Origin: Myxococcales bacterium
GTDB lineage: Bacteria > Myxococcota_A > Polyangia > Polyangiales > Polyangiaceae
DNA length: 64,000 nucleotides
Reading direction: 5' to 3'
Assembly: GCA_016712525.1 (NCBI GenBank)
Contig: JADJQX010000001.1
Coordinates: forward strand, 2,232,001 to 2,296,000
Shown: piece by piece, positions 15,278 through 24,336 of the stretch
How positions within the stretch are numbered: position 1 is the stretch's first letter
Layout: each line of letters starts with the position of its first letter
Made by a program: the position numbers and the translations under genes
The notes under the pieces: model-generated
Database searches by the model: none
Seen by the model: only the letters and a program-made list of their open reading frames with translations
Told to the model about the DNA's origin: nothing

Positions 15278-18189
15278 CACCCGCGGCGCTCGGTGTCGTC
15301 GGGGCCGTGCTCTTCGTCCTCGTGTGGTTCGGCGTGGCCTACGCGGCCGAGCACGTCGGCTCGTTCCGCCGCCTCGCGCGCCATCCGGCTACCTACGGGC
15401 TCTCGCTCGGCGTCTACGCCACTTCGTGGACGTTCTCGGGCAGCGTGGGGTTCGCCGTCGACCACGGCCTCGCCTACGCGGCTACCCCGATCGGGTTTTC
15501 GCTCGCGTGCTTCGGTGCGCCGTTTCTGTTCGCTCCGATCGCTCGCGTGGTGCGCGCGCACGGCGCAGCGAGCCTCGCCGACCTCTTCGCGTTCCGCTAC
15601 GCGAGCCAGGCCATCGGCGTCTTGGTGACGTTGCTCTCGCTCGTGAGCTCGGCGCCTTACCTGGCCGTGCAAATCCAGGCCGTGGCGAGCGCGAGCGAAG
15701 GGCTCGGCGTGGGGCACGTGTGCTCCGGCGCCGTCTTTTCGCTCCTGGTGCTCGTGTTCACGGTGTCGTTCGGTGTGCGAGATGCATCTACACGGGGGTC
15801 CCACCCGGGGCTCGCGCTCGCCATGGGGGTCGAGAGCCTCGTGAAGGCGCTCGCGCTCGGCGCCGTGGCCGTCGTGGCCTACTTGGCCCTGCGCAGGACC
15901 GGCAACGACGTGCCGGTTGGGACGTTGGCGTTCCCCACCGGCGTGGCCGGAGTCCGCGGCGCGACCTGGAGCTCGATCGTGCTCCTCTCGGCGCTCTCCG
16001 CGTTCGTCCTGCCGAGGCAGTTCCACATGGCGTTCGTCGAGGCGCCGCGCTCCTCCGAGGCGAGGCGCCGTGCCATGGACTACGCCACGTGGGTCACGCC
16101 CGCGCTCCTCTTCGTGATGTCGCTCGCCGTGCCGTTCATCCTCGCGTCGGGCCGCGTCCTCGCGGCGAACGAGCGGCCCGACAAGCTCGTCTTCCACGTC
16201 TCGCGCGAGGTGCCCTGGGTAGCTGCTCTCGCCTTCGTGGGAAACGCTGCGGCCGCGAGCTCCATGATGGTCGTGACGGCGCTCGCGTGCGGGACGATGG
16301 TGCTTCATCACCTCGTCCTCCCGGTCTCGGGGGCGCTGCATCGCGGCGATCCGGCCGGTACGCGGGCCGACGTCTACGCGAGTCTCTTGCGTGCGCGCCG
16401 CGCGTCGGTGGCTTTCGTGCTCACGCTCGGGTTCCTCTCGTTTCTCGTCGTGTCGAAGGTCGAGGGGCTCGTCGAGATCGGCCTCGTGGCGTTCGTCGGG
16501 TCGGCGCAGCTCGCTCCGGGGCTGCTCGGCGTCGTGCGCTTCCGCGGGGTGAGTCGGGTGGGCGTCACGGTGGGCCTCGTGCTCGGCACGATCGCGTGGG
16601 CGTGCCTGCTCGTGGCTCCCCTCGTGCTCGCTGCGCTGGGCGTGAGGTCGTCGCTGCTGGATGCGCTCGGGCAGGGCCAGACCGAGCCGTGGACGCGGGC
16701 GACGTTCGTGTCTCTCTCTCTCAACTTGGTCGGCATGATCGTGGGCTCGATCGCCGTGCCACCCGAAGCCGTCGAGCGCGACGCCGCGGCCGCTTGCACG
16801 GAGGACGCACTGCGGGAGCGGCCCGCCGCCGGCGCCCTCGACACCGTCGAGATCGAGAACCGCCTCGCCTCGCAGCTGGACCGGACCTTCGCGCGCCAAG
16901 AGCTCGGGCTCGCCCTCCGAGAGGCGGGTGTGGGGGAGGGGACTCTCTCTTCTGCGGAGGCGAACGTCGTGCGGCAGGGGCTCGAGCCTCGGCTCGCGGG
17001 ATACGTGGGGCCGCTCAGGGCGCGCACGGTGGTCGACGCGGCGTTCTCGGTCGATCGCACGTCGGGGCCCGAGGCGGCGCTTCGCGCGCTCGACGAGGCG
17101 CTGACGCGCACCCAGGCTCGTTTGTCGGGGCCACTCGCGCACCTCGAAGCCGTGCGCGCGTGGGTGAGGCGCCTCGTCGACGAGCTGCCGGTCGGAGTGG
17201 TGGTCGTGGGGACCCGTGGTGACGTGGTCCTGTGGAATCGCGCGATGGCCGAGCTCTCGTCGATTCCTGACGTGCAGGCCACGGGGCGCGCCATCGGTGC
17301 CCTGCCTCCGCCGTGGAGCGCCGTTCTGTCTACGTCGAAGGCCGAGGGTAGTGATGCGCAGACGTGCGAGGCAAACGCGGAGGGTCGCTCACTACTCGTT
17401 CGGCGCGGGGGCACGCAAGATGGGCTCCTCGTGCTCGTCGTGGAGGACCACACCGAACGACGGCGACTCGAGGAAGGCCTCGCGCACCACGACAAGTTGG
17501 GCTCGCTCGGGCGGCTCGTCTCGGGTGTTGGGCACGAGATCGGCAACCCCTTGGCCGCGCTCGGGCTCGTGCTCGAGAGGCTCCATGGAGAGGTGGGCGC
17601 GGGTCTTCCATCCTCGGTCGGTGAGGTCGACGACGCGCTCGCGCTCGTGCGCCGCATCCGCACGATCCTAGGAGATTTGCGGGGGTACGCGCGCGGGGTC
17701 GAGGGCGTGGCTCGCGAGCCGGTCGAGCTCGGCCCGGTGGTCTCCGAGGCCGTGCGCTTGCTCTCCCTCTCCGGCGAGCGACGAGGCGTCGAGGTGCTCG
17801 TCGCCATCCCCGACACGCTCACCGTGCTCGGGGACCGCTCCCGTATCGCGCAGATCGTCGTCAACCTGGTCGACAATGCCATCGACGCGAGCCCCGACGG
17901 GAGCGCCGTGGAGGTGCAAGCCCAGATCGACGGCGATCGCGCCGTGCTCGAGGTCCGCGACGACGGGCCCGGTATCCCCGAGGAGCTCGCCTCGCGCATC
18001 TTCGAGCCCTTCGTGACGACGAAAGACGTCGGGAAGGGCACCGGGCTCGGGTTATGGGTAGTGTGGGCGCTCACCTCGCACATGGGCGGTGAGGTGACGG
18101 TCGACTCGGCCCCGGGGCGAGGTACGGTTATGTCGGTGAAGCTCCCCCTTGCGCCCGACGAGACCTCCACCAACGAGAAGCTCGCATGA
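15274..18189 (+). CDS. CbrA/CrbS-like symporter-fused sensor histidine kinase
   Basis: 971 residues. Residues 1-510 form a sodium:solute-symporter domain of about 13 membrane segments (ATSWTFSGSVGFAVDHGLAYAATPIGFSLA; FVLPRQFHMAFVE), as in CbrA and CrbS. A linker with coiled-coil character (about 510-640) leads to a PAS-like domain near 645-710 (LPVGVVVVGTRGDVVLWNRAMAEL). The kinase core has the H-box HEIGNPLAA with His near 752, the N-box NLVDNAIDAS near 865, then DDGPGIPEE and GTGLGLW. Senses a substrate or its transport and phosphorylates the next gene's product. GTG start overlaps the upstream stop; the stop overlaps the regulator start by ATGA. Faces acs, so acetate or carbon status is the likely input. 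Confidence 0.9.
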   Translation: MTPAALGVVGAVLFVLVWFGVAYAAEHVGSFRRLARHPATYGLSLGVYATSWTFSGSVGFAVDHGLAYAATPIGFSLACFGAPFLFAPIARVVRAHGAASLADLFAFRYASQAIGVLVTLLSLVSSAPYLAVQIQAVASASEGLGVGHVCSGAVFSLLVLVFTVSFGVRDASTRGSHPGLALAMGVESLVKALALGAVAVVAYLALRRTGNDVPVGTLAFPTGVAGVRGATWSSIVLLSALSAFVLPRQFHMAFVEAPRSSEARRRAMDYATWVTPALLFVMSLAVPFILASGRVLAANERPDKLVFHVSREVPWVAALAFVGNAAAASSMMVVTALACGTMVLHHLVLPVSGALHRGDPAGTRADVYASLLRARRASVAFVLTLGFLSFLVVSKVEGLVEIGLVAFVGSAQLAPGLLGVVRFRGVSRVGVTVGLVLGTIAWACLLVAPLVLAALGVRSSLLDALGQGQTEPWTRATFVSLSLNLVGMIVGSIAVPPEAVERDAAAACTEDALRERPAAGALDTVEIENRLASQLDRTFARQELGLALREAGVGEGTLSSAEANVVRQGLEPRLAGYVGPLRARTVVDAAFSVDRTSGPEAALRALDEALTRTQARLSGPLAHLEAVRAWVRRLVDELPVGVVVVGTRGDVVLWNRAMAELSSIPDVQATGRAIGALPPPWSAVLSTSKAEGSDAQTCEANAEGRSLLVRRGGTQDGLLVLVVEDHTERRRLEEGLAHHDKLGSLGRLVSGVGHEIGNPLAALGLVLERLHGEVGAGLPSSVGEVDDALALVRRIRTILGDLRGYARGVEGVAREPVELGPVVSEAVRLLSLSGERRGVEVLVAIPDTLTVLGDRSRIAQIVVNLVDNAIDASPDGSAVEVQAQIDGDRAVLEVRDDGPGIPEELASRIFEPFVTTKDVGKGTGLGLWVVWALTSHMGGEVTVDSAPGRGTVMSVKLPLAPDETSTNEKLA

Positions 18190-19532
18190 GAAACGTGCTC
18201 CTCGTGGAAGACGAGCCGGTCTTGAGGCGGGAGGTTCGCAAGCTCCTCGAAGGCGCTGGCTACATGGTGGTCGAATGCGAGACCCTCGACGAAGCCAGGG
18301 CAGGTCTCGAGCGCGGTGGCGTCGACGTCGTCGTGTCCGACCTTCGCCTCCCCGGCGGCCTCGGCACCGATCTCCTCCCGCTCGCCGGCGCCGTGCCGCT
18401 CTTGCTCATGACGGGGTACGCGTCCGTGCGGTCCGCGGTCGACGCCATGAAGCGCGGCGCGGCCGACTACCTCCCGAAGCCGTTCGATCCCGACGAGCTG
18501 CTCGCGGTCGTCGCGCGCCTCGTGCGGAAGGACGGCGCCGCGGCTCGTACGGCCCCCTCGGAGCCTCCGCGAGAGCCACGCATCCTCGGTGCGTCTCCGG
18601 CCATGGACGATCTCCGCGCCAAAATCGCGCGCGTCGCGGCGACCGACGTGCCGGTCCTCGTCTTGGGCGAGTCGGGCACCGGGAAGGAGCTGGTCGCGCG
18701 GGCGCTTCACGACGAGAGCGCGCGGCAGGCGGGGCCGTTCGTCGCGGTCAACTGCGCGGCGATCCCGGAGAGCCTCGTCGAGGCGGAGCTCTTCGGCTCG
18801 TCGCGCGGCGCCTTCACCGGGGCCACGTCGGACCGGCCCGGGCTCGTCGAGGCCGCGGCTCGCGGTACGCTCTTCCTCGACGAGATCGGCGAGGTGCCGC
18901 TCGCGGTCCAAGCGCGGCTCCTGCGGTTCCTTCAAGAGAGCGAGGTGCGCCGCGTCGGTGACACCCGCTCCAAGAAGGTCGACGTGCGGGTCGTCGCGGC
19001 CACGCACCGCGATCTGCCCGCGCTCGTTCGGGCGGGGACGTTCCGCGAGGACCTCTACTACCGTTTGCGCGTGATGGAGCTCACCGTGCCGCCGCTCCGC
19101 GCCCGGGGCGACGACGTCCTCGCGCTCGCTCGTCTGTTCGTGACGAGCTCGGCTTCGCGCTGGAAGCGACCCGCTCCCGTGCTCTCGCGCGCCGCCGAGG
19201 CGTGCCTTGCTCGGCACTCTTTCCCGGGGAACGTGCGCGAGCTCGAGAACGCCGTGGCCCGCGCGGTCGTGCTCGCGGGCGAGGTGATCGAGCCCGAGCA
19301 CCTCGCGCTCGTTCCCGAGGGCTCGCTCTCCTCGGTGGCGAGCGGACCGGTCCCGTCGCCCGAGCCGAGCGACTCGTCCCTCGAGTCGTACTTCGTGCGC
19401 TTCGTCCGGGAAAACCAGGATCGCATGAACGAGATCGAGCTCGCCGCCGCGCTCGGCATCTCGCGAAAGACGCTGTGGGAGCGGCGCCTCAAGCTCGGCG
19501 TATCGCGCCCGAAGCCCACCAAGAAGGGGTAA
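18186..19532 (+). CDS. NtrC-family sigma-54 response regulator (CbrB-like)
   Basis: 448 residues. Receiver domain 1-118 with acidic pocket ED (residues 8-10), phospho-acceptor Asp near 51 (VVSDLRLPG) and conserved Lys (LPKPFD). AAA+ domain about 135-365: Walker A GESGTGKE near 161, GAFTGA sigma-54 contact loop near 208, Walker B LFLDEIGE. C-terminal Fis-type helix-turn-helix (MNEIELAAALGISRKTLWERRLKLG, about 412-437). The intact GAFTGA means it should activate sigma-54 promoters. It overlaps the kinase gene by four bases, so the two form one cognate pair. Likely targets include the divergent acs operon, although no clear -24/-12 element is visible there. Confidence 0.92.
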   Translation: MRNVLLVEDEPVLRREVRKLLEGAGYMVVECETLDEARAGLERGGVDVVVSDLRLPGGLGTDLLPLAGAVPLLLMTGYASVRSAVDAMKRGAADYLPKPFDPDELLAVVARLVRKDGAAARTAPSEPPREPRILGASPAMDDLRAKIARVAATDVPVLVLGESGTGKELVARALHDESARQAGPFVAVNCAAIPESLVEAELFGSSRGAFTGATSDRPGLVEAAARGTLFLDEIGEVPLAVQARLLRFLQESEVRRVGDTRSKKVDVRVVAATHRDLPALVRAGTFREDLYYRLRVMELTVPPLRARGDDVLALARLFVTSSASRWKRPAPVLSRAAEACLARHSFPGNVRELENAVARAVVLAGEVIEPEHLALVPEGSLSSVASGPVPSPEPSDSSLESYFVRFVRENQDRMNEIELAAALGISRKTLWERRLKLGVSRPKPTKKG

Positions 19533-19540
19533 TCGCTCGT

Positions 19541-20860
19541 ATGCGGGTGTGCGCCATCGTGTGTGTGTCGGTCGCCTTCGCGCTCTCCGCGGCGTGCAAG
19601 GGCTCGTCACGAGGAGGAGAAGAAGCAGGCGCGCGCCCCGCCTCGTCCTCTCCTCCGGGCGTGCCGAAGGTCGCCTTGGCGTGGCCCTCGCTCCCCACGA
19701 CGCCCGAAGCGGCTCGTGCGGTGGTCGATGCATACGCGGTGCGAAAGACCCACGCGAAGCGGCCCGAGCCGACCTCGGCGCGTGATCTCCTCGAGCACCT
19801 CGGCGCGGTCGAGCTCGCGCGTGCTCCGTCGGGAGATGCCGCCGTGAAGAGCGCGCTTCTGAGACGCGTCTCCGAAGGCACCGGCGATGGGTATCTTCTG
19901 GTCGGCGTGAGCCACGCGTCCGGGGAGCCCGTGGTCGCCTTTCGCAGGCTCGTCGAAGGCCCCGGCAGCTACACCCACGTCGGTCTCGAGCCGCTCGCGG
20001 CCGATGGCCACTGGTCGGGCCTCTCGGACGCGGAGCAACGCGGCTCGAGCGCGCTCCTCGCGACGTACATGACCAAGGGCGACGCCGAATCGCTCGAGGC
20101 GCTCCGCGTCGCGCACGACACCCACGACTACGCGGCGTGGAAGCTCGGGTACGCGAGTCTCGTGCTCGACCTCGTGCCTCCGTCGCGCGCCGGAGCCTAT
20201 GCGCTCGTGCCACTGGACATGCCGCCGCACCTTAAGACGAAGCTGGCAGCCCTCGGGGATCGGCTCCTCGACGTGCGCGAGCTGCACGCGTTTTTCGCCC
20301 TCCGCGAGGCCCTCTCGGGGCCGCGGCCGCGGGCACGTGTGGCGATGCTGTGGGGCGACGCTCACGTAGGGCAGTCGGGCATCGCACGTTTCCTCCCGGT
20401 CGGCGCGACGGTGGTCTCGGTGCACGTGCTCGGGCTCGAGGCGGAGCCCGGTCGGACCTCGGACGAACGCGACGCCGGGCCTCCGGCGACCACCGTGCTG
20501 GACCCGTTGCTCGTGCCCATGCCCTCTGGAGACCTCGCGCTCGTGCTCCCCTCTCCAGGCGCCGATTCGCGCGTGGATCGCGTGCGGCGTGCCGATGGCG
20601 ACGGGGGCGAGACGAGGCTCCTCGTGTCGGGCGAGCCGGGCATGGTGGTGACGGTGGGCGGCCACACGATCCGCGTCACGGCGAAGGCGCAGGCGATCCC
20701 GGCGAGCGCGGGTGATCTCACCTACGTGGTGGAGCGGAAGGGGACTCGGATCGTCGGAGCGCTCACGCTCGTCGCCGGGGAGGCGTGCGAGCTCCGCGCC
20801 GACCGGGCCGGACTCCACGTCGAGCATCACCTCCCGAAGGACGCCGATCGTCCGCGATGA
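19541..20860 (+). CDS. Lipoprotein, unknown function
   Basis: 439 residues. The start at 19541 (MRVCAIVCVSVAFALSAAC) begins nine bases after the stop of the regulator gene and gives a lipobox LSAAC. A Gly/Ala/Pro linker follows. Residues 60-260 are helical; near 270 comes MLWGDAHVGQSGIARFLP, which recalls active-site loops of TraB/ChaN-type proteins but is not diagnostic. The C-terminal 100 residues are beta-rich. Its tight spacing after the response-regulator gene suggests co-transcription, but no functional link can be read. Confidence 0.7.
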   Translation: MRVCAIVCVSVAFALSAACKGSSRGGEEAGARPASSSPPGVPKVALAWPSLPTTPEAARAVVDAYAVRKTHAKRPEPTSARDLLEHLGAVELARAPSGDAAVKSALLRRVSEGTGDGYLLVGVSHASGEPVVAFRRLVEGPGSYTHVGLEPLAADGHWSGLSDAEQRGSSALLATYMTKGDAESLEALRVAHDTHDYAAWKLGYASLVLDLVPPSRAGAYALVPLDMPPHLKTKLAALGDRLLDVRELHAFFALREALSGPRPRARVAMLWGDAHVGQSGIARFLPVGATVVSVHVLGLEAEPGRTSDERDAGPPATTVLDPLLVPMPSGDLALVLPSPGADSRVDRVRRADGDGGETRLLVSGEPGMVVTVGGHTIRVTAKAQAIPASAGDLTYVVERKGTRIVGALTLVAGEACELRADRAGLHVEHHLPKDADRPR

Positions 20861-20958
20861 TGGGCCGCGGGGCGGTCGTAGCGCCGTGCGCGCGTCTTCG
20901 CTCACCTCGACGTGCGACGTCGGCGTGCGGCGTGCGTACCTCGGGCAGCGAACCGACG

Positions 20959-22296
20959 ATGCCCCCGAAACCCCTCTCGACCCGGACCGCCTATCTCTCC
21001 GTGGTAGCCGCGCTCGGCGCCCTCGCGTGCGGGAAAATTGCGCCCGATCCCGGATCGAGCCCGGACGCGGGCCCCCCTCTCGCCAGCCCCTCGTCGCTCG
21101 TGCCTACCGACGCGGGACCTCGCCCCATCGTGTGGGGGATTGTAGGTGTCGGGCAGTCGCTGGCCATCGGCACGCGCCGCGGGGCCGAGCCCTACGAGCC
21201 CGTCGTGAAGAGCGCGGGGGAGGGGCATTTCATGCTCCGAAACCTCACGGGAGGCACGGCGGACAGCGTGCCGTTCGCGTGGGCCCGGCCCGCGTCCGAG
21301 TGGCAGCTCTCGCAGCTCTCGGAGCCCCTTCGCGAGCGAGGGACGGGGGTGCACGCGTGGCCCGAGAACGTGGCGTCGCAGTCGCCTCACACGCCCTTCG
21401 CGGCCGAGATCGACCGCCTCTCGTCGGGCACGATCCGAACGGCGCACGTCGTCGTGGGGCAAGACGGTCAGCCGATCTCGGCGCTCGCGAAAGGGGGAAC
21501 GCAGCCGAGCTACGCCGCGGCGCTCGCCGAGGCCACGAGGCTCCGCGAGCTGCTCGCGGCCCGGGGTATGGAGCTTCGGTTCGCGGCGGTGCTCCTCACA
21601 CACGGCGAGAGCGACGACACGAACCCCGCCTACGCGGACGACATCGTGAAGCTCCAGGCCGACTACGAGCGCGATCTCGACGCGGTTACGGGCCACGCGG
21701 ATCGTGTCCCGATCTTTCTCACGCATCCGTCCGCGGGCTACGCCGGTCGCTCCGGCGAGGGCTATAACGGTGCCATTTTCGCCATGTCCCGCGCGGCTCG
21801 CGAGCACCCCGATCGCGTCCGCCTCGTGGGAAGCAAGACCCACCTCGAGTACCTCGAGAACGATTTTCACCTCACGGCCGCCGGAACTGCGGAGCTCGGC
21901 CGGCTCTACGCGCGGCACGTCCTCCCTTGGATCGCGCGTGGCACGTTCGTGGAGCCGCTCGTCCCGGTGCGGATCGAGCGCTCGGGGACGCGCGTGACCG
22001 TAGTCGTCAATCGCCCCGTCGTCGACGACCCTCGCCTCTTCGGAGAAACCCACGCGCAGGGGCCCTGGGAGAACGCGCTCGGCCTCGAGGTCACCGCGGA
22101 GGATGGCACGCCCATCGCGGTGGAGTCGACCGAGCTCGACGGCGAGCGGATCGTTCTGTCGTGTGCTTCGGTGCCAGCGTTCGTCTCGCATGCGCTCTAC
22201 GCAGATGGCCCGTCGCCAGCGCTCCGCCGCGTTCGCCTCCGCGACCGCGACGGCGAGTGGCTCGTCCAGTTCCGCGAGCCCGTGCCGGGCGACTGA
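20959..22296 (+). CDS. SGNH-type carbohydrate esterase lipoprotein
   Basis: 445 residues. Start at ATG 20959 (MPPKPLSTRTAYLSVVAALGALAC) with lipobox LALAC-type; the open frame upstream is not signal-like. Residues 60-330 have the blocks of sialate O-acetylesterase-like SGNH hydrolases: GVGQSLAIG with the nucleophile Ser near 65, a block with HGESDDTNPAYADDIVKLQADY, and the C-terminal DFHLTAAG carrying Asp and His. Likely removes acetyl groups from secreted or plant-type polysaccharides. A beta-sandwich tail of about 100 residues follows. Convergent with the acyltransferase gene at 22303. Confidence 0.8.
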   Translation: MPPKPLSTRTAYLSVVAALGALACGKIAPDPGSSPDAGPPLASPSSLVPTDAGPRPIVWGIVGVGQSLAIGTRRGAEPYEPVVKSAGEGHFMLRNLTGGTADSVPFAWARPASEWQLSQLSEPLRERGTGVHAWPENVASQSPHTPFAAEIDRLSSGTIRTAHVVVGQDGQPISALAKGGTQPSYAAALAEATRLRELLAARGMELRFAAVLLTHGESDDTNPAYADDIVKLQADYERDLDAVTGHADRVPIFLTHPSAGYAGRSGEGYNGAIFAMSRAAREHPDRVRLVGSKTHLEYLENDFHLTAAGTAELGRLYARHVLPWIARGTFVEPLVPVRIERSGTRVTVVVNRPVVDDPRLFGETHAQGPWENALGLEVTAEDGTPIAVESTELDGERIVLSCASVPAFVSHALYADGPSPALRRVRLRDRDGEWLVQFREPVPGD

Positions 22297-22312
22297 AGGC
22301 CCTCAGGCCTTC
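22295..22312. terminator. Hairpin between convergent genes
   Basis: GAAGGCC-ctca-GGCCTTC, a perfect 7-bp stem with a 4-base loop that includes both stop codons (22294-22296 plus, 22303-22305 minus). It could serve both genes as a terminator, although no T-run follows on either side. Confidence 0.45.
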
Positions 22313-23433
22313 GGCTTCGCCTTGCCGAGCACCCGGTTTCGGAGCACGAGGGCCGGCTCCTCGACGCGCACGGTGAAGAGCACGCCGAGCGCGAAGGTGA
22401 GCGTCACGTACACGATCGAGCCGACGACGCCGCTGCCGAGGTGCTTCGTGATGTACGGCCCCACCACCGGGTGCCACAAATACCAGTTGTAGCTGTAGTA
22501 CGCGACGAACCGCACGGGCCAAAAGAGGCCTTGGAGCGGGCCCTTCGTCGGGTCGGTGTGGTAGGCGCCCAAGATCGCGAGGAACACCGAGAACGGCACG
22601 AGGGTGAAGAGGATCACCTTGTGGAAGAAGTCCCCGATGGGCATACCGCGCTTCTCGGCGAGCACGTCGAACGCGAGCGCCCCGAAGAAGATCACCACGC
22701 CCGCGAGCACGAGAGGCAGCCTCGGCGCCCGCTTGACGAGCTCGGGCTTGAAGCGAACGAGCACGGCGAGCAGCACACCCCACGCGAGCGCGTCGATGCG
22801 GTTGTGGGTGGCCGAGTACGTCTCTTTGCCGAAGCGAAAGCCCGCGAGCTTCCCGAGCATCCCGAGGGCGATGGCGCCACCGACGAGGAAGAAGAGCGGC
22901 TTGATCTTCTGCCCCGTGATGCGACGGAGCACGAGCATCGACACGGGCAAGAGCACGTAGAAGTGCTCCTCGACGCACAAGGACCACACGTGATCGAACG
23001 CGGGGTGCGGCGTGCCTCGGTAGTTCTGGAAGAAGAAGAGGTACCGAGGCCAGTGCTCGATCGTGATGAGCATCTCGGGCCGCTCCACGCGGTAGAGCAG
23101 GTACGCCGCGCCCGTGCCCACGAAGAGCATCGTGTAGTACGAGGGCCAGATCTTGAACGCGCGCGCCGCGAAGAAGCTCGGGAAACGAAAGGGCTCCGGC
23201 GTGTCCCATTTGGCCACCAAGATGCGGCCGATGAGGAGCCCCGACACGACGAAGAACACGTCCACCCCGAGGTACCCGTAGGGCAGGATCTCCCCGTGGT
23301 AGAGCACCACGGTGAGGATCGCGAGCCCACGGAACACGTCGACCGCGGGCACCCTCCCCTCCTGCGAGAGAGACTTCCGGACCTCGCGCCCGAAGATGGC
23401 ATCGCGCACGGAATCGAGGGGAGAGGTCGTCAT
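22303..23433 (-). CDS. Acyltransferase family 3 membrane protein
   Basis: 376 residues with about ten hydrophobic segments; integral inner-membrane O-acyltransferase of the OafA/NodX type, which adds acetyl or other acyl groups to cell-surface sugars. Motifs: VFRGLAILTVVLYHGEILPYGYLGVDVFFVVSGLLIG at residues 33-70 with the catalytic-type His near 46, and WSLCVEEHFYVLLP near 150, both typical of the family. The C-terminus is a short basic tail. The neighbouring convergent esterase acts on acylated sugars, which may be coincidence. Confidence 0.88.
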   Translation of the reverse strand: MTTSPLDSVRDAIFGREVRKSLSQEGRVPAVDVFRGLAILTVVLYHGEILPYGYLGVDVFFVVSGLLIGRILVAKWDTPEPFRFPSFFAARAFKIWPSYYTMLFVGTGAAYLLYRVERPEMLITIEHWPRYLFFFQNYRGTPHPAFDHVWSLCVEEHFYVLLPVSMLVLRRITGQKIKPLFFLVGGAIALGMLGKLAGFRFGKETYSATHNRIDALAWGVLLAVLVRFKPELVKRAPRLPLVLAGVVIFFGALAFDVLAEKRGMPIGDFFHKVILFTLVPFSVFLAILGAYHTDPTKGPLQGLFWPVRFVAYYSYNWYLWHPVVGPYITKHLGSGVVGSIVYVTLTFALGVLFTVRVEEPALVLRNRVLGKAKPKA

Positions 23434-23540
23434 GTCGGAGGTTCGTGGATGGGGCGTGGAAGGCCGCTGACGCGCGGCACGCTACCACGAGGTCACGCGC
23501 CGGCTCCGGCCGGTTGACCCATCACCCTAGTCGATGGGAT

Positions 23541-23570
23541 CTATCGGAAGATCGTCTCTTCCGTCGATAG
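23541..23570. promoter_or_regulatory. Dyad upstream of the pirin gene
   Basis: CTATCG-GAAGA ... TCTTC-cgt-CGATAG: two nested inverted-repeat arms (6 and 5 bp) with a 3-base bulge on the right side, ending 37 bp before the pirin ATG. Its position suits an operator or a 5'-UTR hairpin. A further TCGAT(G/A)G copy lies just to the left (23531-23537). Confidence 0.45.
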
Positions 23571-23607
23571 GTTGGCGGTCCTACCCTCTTCGCTCGAGGA
23601 GGCTCCC

Positions 23608-24324
23608 ATGACCCAGTCCGCTTCGTCCCCGTCGTTCACCGTTCGCCGCGCCGCCGATCGCGGCCGCGCCGAGCACGGGTGGCTCTCGTCGCGCCATACG
23701 TTCTCGTTCGCCGACTACCACGACCCACGTTGGATGGGCTTTCGTGCCCTGCGCGTCATCAACGACGACCGCGTCGCGGCCGCCAAGGGCTTCGGCACGC
23801 ACGGCCACAAGGACATGGAGATCGTGTCGTACGTGCTCGCGGGCGAGCTCGGCCACAAGGACTCGATGGGCAACGGCTCGGTCATCGTGCCCGGAGACGT
23901 GCAGCGGATGAGCGCCGGCACGGGGGTGCTCCACAGCGAGATGAACCCTTCGCCGACGAGCCCGGTGCACTTTCTCCAGATCTGGATCCAGCCGAGCGAG
24001 CGCGGCATCGCGCCGGGGTACGAGCAGAAGCGGTTCTCGCGCGAGGAGAAGCTCGGGGTCATGCGCCTCGTGGCGTCCCCCGACGGGAGCGGGGGGAGCG
24101 TCGTGATCCACGCCGACGCCCGGCTCTACGCCACGATCGTCGAGGCGGGCACGTCGGTGACTCATACCGTACCGTCGGGTCGGCACACGTGGATTCACGT
24201 CGCCAAAGGCGAAGTGACGCTCGGGGATCTCACGCTCGACGCGGGCGACGCGGCGTTCTCGAGCGACGCGGGTACGTTCAGGCTGTCGGGCGATGGGGAG
24301 GTGCTCGTGTTCGACCTCGGCTGA
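23608..24324 (+). CDS. Pirin family protein (YhhW-like)
   Basis: 238 residues. Bicupin pirin; E. coli YhhW in this family has quercetin 2,3-dioxygenase activity in vitro, but the cellular role is usually unknown. Metal ligands of the first cupin are present: THGHKDMEI supplies two His, and VLHSEMN gives the third His and Glu. The C-terminal cupin lacks these. The N-terminus has FTVRRAADRGRAEHGWLSSRHTFSFADYHDP, typical of the family. ATG 23608 is chosen because GAGGAGG lies six bases upstream; the frame extends to 23572 but without such a site. Confidence 0.92.
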   Translation: MTQSASSPSFTVRRAADRGRAEHGWLSSRHTFSFADYHDPRWMGFRALRVINDDRVAAAKGFGTHGHKDMEIVSYVLAGELGHKDSMGNGSVIVPGDVQRMSAGTGVLHSEMNPSPTSPVHFLQIWIQPSERGIAPGYEQKRFSREEKLGVMRLVASPDGSGGSVVIHADARLYATIVEAGTSVTHTVPSGRHTWIHVAKGEVTLGDLTLDAGDAAFSSDAGTFRLSGDGEVLVFDLG

Positions 24325-24336
24325 GGCCGGACTTCG

